DNA from: an uncultured bacterium
GTDB taxonomy: Bacteria > Desulfobacterota > WTBG01
NCBI GenBank assembly: GCA_938024025.1
Contig: CALJBY010000299.1
Coordinates: 1-6,771 of the forward strand
Length of the DNA: 6,771 nt
Reading direction: 5' to 3'
Shown here: positions 4,300 through 6,771 of the stretch, piece after piece
How the letters are laid out: the number at the start of each line of letters is the position of its first letter
How positions within the stretch are numbered: the first letter of the stretch is position 1
Notes under the pieces: generated by a model
Told to the model about the DNA's origin: nothing
The model's database searches: none
Seen by the model: only the letters and a program-made list of their open reading frames with translations
Made by a program: the position numbers and the translations under genes

Positions 4300-5628
4300 A
4301 TGAAAAGAATCTTAACCATTGCTGCCTCCGATTCAGGGGGCGGGGCAGGGATACAAGCTGATTTAAAAGCCATTACCCTTTTGGGTGGGTTTGGTATGAG
4401 TGCCGTCACCGCCCTGACCGCGCAGAATACAAAAGGTATTACAAAGATTCAAAAAGTACCGGTATCCTTTATTGCCAGTCAGATCGATGCGGTGTTTTCG
4501 GATATAGGGGTTGATGCTGTTAAAACAGGGATGCTTGTTGATTCTCCCGTAGTGGAAATGGTCTCTCGTAAACTGCGATCCCGGCAGCGTGTCAGGGTCG
4601 TTGTTGACCCTGTGATGGTAGCAACAAGTAAGGTGCCGCTTCTGTCTAAGGATGCTTACCCTTCTCTTAAAAAAGCACTTATTCCTTTGGCTTTTCTTGT
4701 AACGCCCAACCTGTATGAGGCTTCCATGCTCACGGGGAAGCGTGTTGAAAAAAGGGGGCAGATGAAAGAGGCTGCACGCATACTACACCAGATGGGAGCC
4801 CAAAACGTCCTTGTCAAGGGAGGACACCTCACGGGGAAACCCATCGATATCCTTTATGATGGCAGTGATTTCTACGAGTTCGAGGCTGAACGGATTACCA
4901 CCAGCAATACCCATGGAACCGGCTGCACGTTTTCGGCCGCAGTAGCTACGGAAATAGGGAAGGGGGTTCCCCTCATTGCAGCAGTGAAGAACGCGAAAGA
5001 CTTTATTACCACGGCGATCCGATTCTCTTTAGATTTAGGGAAAGGGTTTGGTCCGCTTAATCCCTACGCTGCATTCGAACGTCATCAGGAACTGCGTAAC
5101 TGTGGCGATGAACTAAAACGTGCCTTAGACATACTCAGCGAGGGAAACATCGGTCACCTTATCCCTGAAGTACAATCCAACCTGGGTTATGCACTCCCCC
5201 GGGCCACTCGTGTAGATGATGTAGTAGCCTTCCCCGGAAGGATTGTAAAGCTCAACAGATCTATAGCTACCGTTGCGTCACCCCTGGCAGGGGCCTCGCG
5301 CCACGTAGCGCAAATTATCCTTACGGTGATGAACCACTCTTGTGACTTCCGCTCTGCGATGAATATAAAGTACTCATCAGCAATTATAAGAAAATGCCGT
5401 ACGTTGCACTTCACCTGTGCTCAATTTGACCGCCGGGATGAACCCCAGCAGATTAAAACACGGGAAGGTGCAAGTCTCAGCTGGGGAATAGAGCATCTCC
5501 TCAGAAAAAAACGGGTTATCCCCGATATCATTTACGACCGGGGAGATAACGGTAAGGAGCCAATGGTACGCGTCATTGGTAAGCATCCTTCTGACGTTGC
5601 GGATAAGGTAGTACAAATAGCTAACTGA
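4300..5628 (+). CDS. thiDN: Fused hydroxymethylpyrimidine (phosphate) kinase / thiamine-phosphate synthase, ThiD-ThiN
   Basis: This 442-residue cytoplasmic enzyme covers two thiamine steps. The N-terminal ThiD part (about 1-262) phosphorylates hydroxymethylpyrimidine and its monophosphate. It shows AASDSGGGAGIQADLKA at 8-24, VVDPVMVATS at 101-110, LVKGGHLTGKPIDILYDG at 171-188 and NTHGTGCTFSAA at 203-214 with the kinase active-site GTGC. After a linker of under ten residues, the ThiN part (about 268-440) should join the pyrimidine pyrophosphate to thiazole phosphate, giving thiamine phosphate. Its landmarks are IPEVQSNLGYALP at 288-300, VVAFPGRIVKLNR at 308-320, GASRHVAQI at 331-339, RSAMNIKYS at 351-359, FDRRDEP at 376-382 and IYDRGDNGKEPMVRVIG at 411-427. 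ThiN replaces the unrelated ThiE enzyme. AAGG (4290-4293) lies six bases before the ATG. thiC follows after 13 bases, so the two form an operon. Both domains look intact. Confidence 0.94.
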   Translation: MKRILTIAASDSGGGAGIQADLKAITLLGGFGMSAVTALTAQNTKGITKIQKVPVSFIASQIDAVFSDIGVDAVKTGMLVDSPVVEMVSRKLRSRQRVRVVVDPVMVATSKVPLLSKDAYPSLKKALIPLAFLVTPNLYEASMLTGKRVEKRGQMKEAARILHQMGAQNVLVKGGHLTGKPIDILYDGSDFYEFEAERITTSNTHGTGCTFSAAVATEIGKGVPLIAAVKNAKDFITTAIRFSLDLGKGFGPLNPYAAFERHQELRNCGDELKRALDILSEGNIGHLIPEVQSNLGYALPRATRVDDVVAFPGRIVKLNRSIATVASPLAGASRHVAQIILTVMNHSCDFRSAMNIKYSSAIIRKCRTLHFTCAQFDRRDEPQQIKTREGASLSWGIEHLLRKKRVIPDIIYDRGDNGKEPMVRVIGKHPSDVADKVVQIAN

Positions 5629-5631
5629 GGA
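5627..5631 (+). promoter_or_regulatory. thiC ribosome-binding site overlapping the thiDN stop codon
   Basis: GAGGA overlaps the TGA stop (5626-5628) and lies ten bases before the thiC ATG at 5642, slightly longer than usual. The overlap suggests translational coupling of the two thiamine genes. Confidence 0.5.
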
Positions 5632-5641
5632 TTAAACGAAG

Positions 5642-6771
5642 ATGGCAAATCAGCTCGAGCAAGCACGAAAAGGTGTGACCACCAGGGAGATGGAGGAAGT
5701 AGCTTCTTCTGAACACCTTGATTCTCAAGTGATCGTAGATGGGATGGCGGCAGGCCATATCATTATTCCCCGCAATAAAAACCATGCAGCCATTGCTCCC
5801 CTTGGCATTGGTAAGGGGCTACGAACCAAAATAAATGCTAACATTGGCACCTCAAAAGACCATCACGACATAGAGGAAGAGTTACAAAAACTTGCCATAA
5901 GCATTGAAGCAGGTGCGGACACGGTAATGGACTTGAGTACGGGAGGGCCTTTAGATGAAATCAGAAGTGCCATTATCAAAGCATCAACAGTGGCTATTGG
6001 GACAGTGCCCATTTATCAGGCCGTAGTTGAAACCGTGCGAAGTAATCAGGCAATGGTCACCATGTCTGTGGAGGTGCTCTTCAAGGTTATTGAAAAGCAG
6101 GCTGAAGATGGGGTTGATTTTATCACGGTCCACTGTGGATTGACTCGTGAGTCGGCACTGCGGATTAAGCGGGAAGGGAGATTGATGAATGTGGTCAGCC
6201 GGGGAGGAGCATTCACTGTTGAGTGGATGGCCTATAATAAAAAGGAAAATCCCCTCTACGAGCACTATGATAGATTACTCGACATTGCCCATGCCTATGA
6301 TCTGACCTTAAGCCTGGGAGATGGGCTCCGGCCCGGCTGTTTAGCGGATGCAACTGACAGGGGACAAGTCCAGGAGCTGATCATTCTGGGAGAACTGGCC
6401 GAGCGGGCACAGGCTCGTGATGTTCAGGTTATGATTGAAGGGCCGGGACATGTTCCCCTGAACCAGATTGTAACCAATGTTCAACTGCAGAAGCAGCTCT
6501 GTCACGGAGCACCTTTTTACGTGCTGGGGCCGCTGGTAACTGATATTGCGCCCGGTTATGACCACATCACCTCAGCCATAGGCGGTGCCCTTGCTGCCTC
6601 TGCCGGGGCTGACTTTCTCTGTTACGTTACACCGTCTGAACATTTACGGCTTCCTACTATAGAAGATGTGAAAGTTGGTGTCATTGCCTCAAAAATCGCA
6701 GCCCATGCTGCTGACATTGCTAAAGGCGTTACCGGTGCTTTAGAAAAAGATGTGCAGATGGCACATGCCCG
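5642..6771 (+). CDS. thiC: Phosphomethylpyrimidine synthase ThiC (3' end beyond window)
   Basis: ThiC is a radical-SAM enzyme that rearranges aminoimidazole ribotide into hydroxymethylpyrimidine phosphate, the committed step for the pyrimidine half of thiamine. The window holds the first 376 codons with no stop; ThiC of the short class is about 430 residues. Seen: INANIGTS at 64-71, [11 protein letters not shown] at 92-102, DFITVHCG at 159-166, NVVSRGGAF at 183-191, [14 protein letters not shown] at 203-216, SLGDGLRPG at 224-232, [11 protein letters not shown] at 266-276, [20 protein letters not shown] at 288-307 and [11 protein letters not shown] at 328-338. His270 and His334 are the expected metal ligands, 64 residues apart. 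The C-terminal cysteine motif for the iron-sulfur cluster must lie beyond the window. The anaerobic hydroxybenzimidazole synthases (BzaF and relatives) are ThiC paralogues, but position right after thiDN favours ThiC itself. Confidence 0.94.
   Translation, partial: MANQLEQARKGVTTREMEEVASSEHLDSQVIVDGMAAGHIIIPRNKNHAAIAPLGIGKGLRTKINANIGTSKDHHDIEEELQKLAISIEAGADTVMDLSTGGPLDEIRSAIIKASTVAIGTVPIYQAVVETVRSNQAMVTMSVEVLFKVIEKQAEDGVDFITVHCGLTRESALRIKREGRLMNVVSRGGAFTVEWMAYNKKENPLYEHYDRLLDIAHAYDLTLSLGDGLRPGCLADATDRGQVQELIILGELAERAQARDVQVMIEGPGHVPLNQIVTNVQLQKQLCHGAPFYVLGPLVTDIAPGYDHITSAIGGALAASAGADFLCYVTPSEHLRLPTIEDVKVGVIASKIAAHAADIAKGVTGALEKDVQMAHA

Noticed and set aside
5642..6771. Hydroxybenzimidazole synthase (BzaF-type) rather than ThiC
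   Set aside because: The sequence carries the ThiC motifs and directly follows thiDN in one operon with no cobamide genes in view. The paralogue cannot be fully excluded without the C-terminus.

Overview
The window holds six protein-coding genes of ordinary bacterial type and two informative non-coding stretches. All products are chromosomal housekeeping proteins. A periplasmic parvulin-type foldase and a RodZ-like protein with a single membrane segment point to a rod-shaped or curved bacterium with an export system, probably Gram-negative. The fused ThiD-ThiN enzyme, used in place of ThiE, is found in archaea and in scattered deep-branching bacteria. The bacterial foldase and RodZ argue against an archaeon. 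The intergenic DNA is rich in short doubled words of a kind seen in planctomycete, deltaproteobacterial and related environmental genomes. An anammox-type planctomycete or a deltaproteobacterium-like lineage is possible, but this is a weak guess. There is no sign of phage, plasmid, CRISPR, rRNA or tRNA.

Layout: 1-255 is non-coding and built from short repeated words. A secreted PpiC/SurA-like peptidyl-prolyl isomerase follows at 256-1191 (+). It converges, with a 14-base gap, on a three-gene minus-strand cluster that is transcribed from about 3850 leftwards: rodZ-like (2963-3796, TTG start), a PfkB-family kinase (2026-2925) and an S-adenosylmethionine hydrolase of the DUF62 family (1206-2003, GTG start). 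The 503-base divergent intergenic region 3797-4299 carries a probable small non-autonomous mobile element (MITE-like, about 3889-4165). It has 31-base imperfect terminal inverted repeats and is flanked by the 8-base direct repeat AAGATAAA. To its right are a candidate promoter and an intrinsic-terminator-like hairpin just before a two-gene thiamine operon on the plus strand: thiD-thiN fusion (4300-5628) and thiC (from 5642, cut by the window end).

How the genes fit together: ThiC makes hydroxymethylpyrimidine phosphate from aminoimidazole ribotide. The ThiD half phosphorylates it to the pyrophosphate, and the ThiN half couples it to the thiazole phosphate to give thiamine monophosphate. I see no TPP riboswitch before the operon, so the leader hairpin is the main candidate for control. 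In the minus-strand cluster, the SAM hydrolase is expected to release adenosine and methionine. The neighbouring ribokinase-family enzyme could phosphorylate that adenosine, but this is a hypothesis from context. RodZ belongs to cell-shape control, and its link to the other two may be no more than shared transcription.

The most unusual items are the MITE-like insertion between two divergent promoters, the terminator-like thiamine leader that lacks a THI element, and the SAM hydrolase/PfkB pair. Nothing here is clearly a wholly new system.
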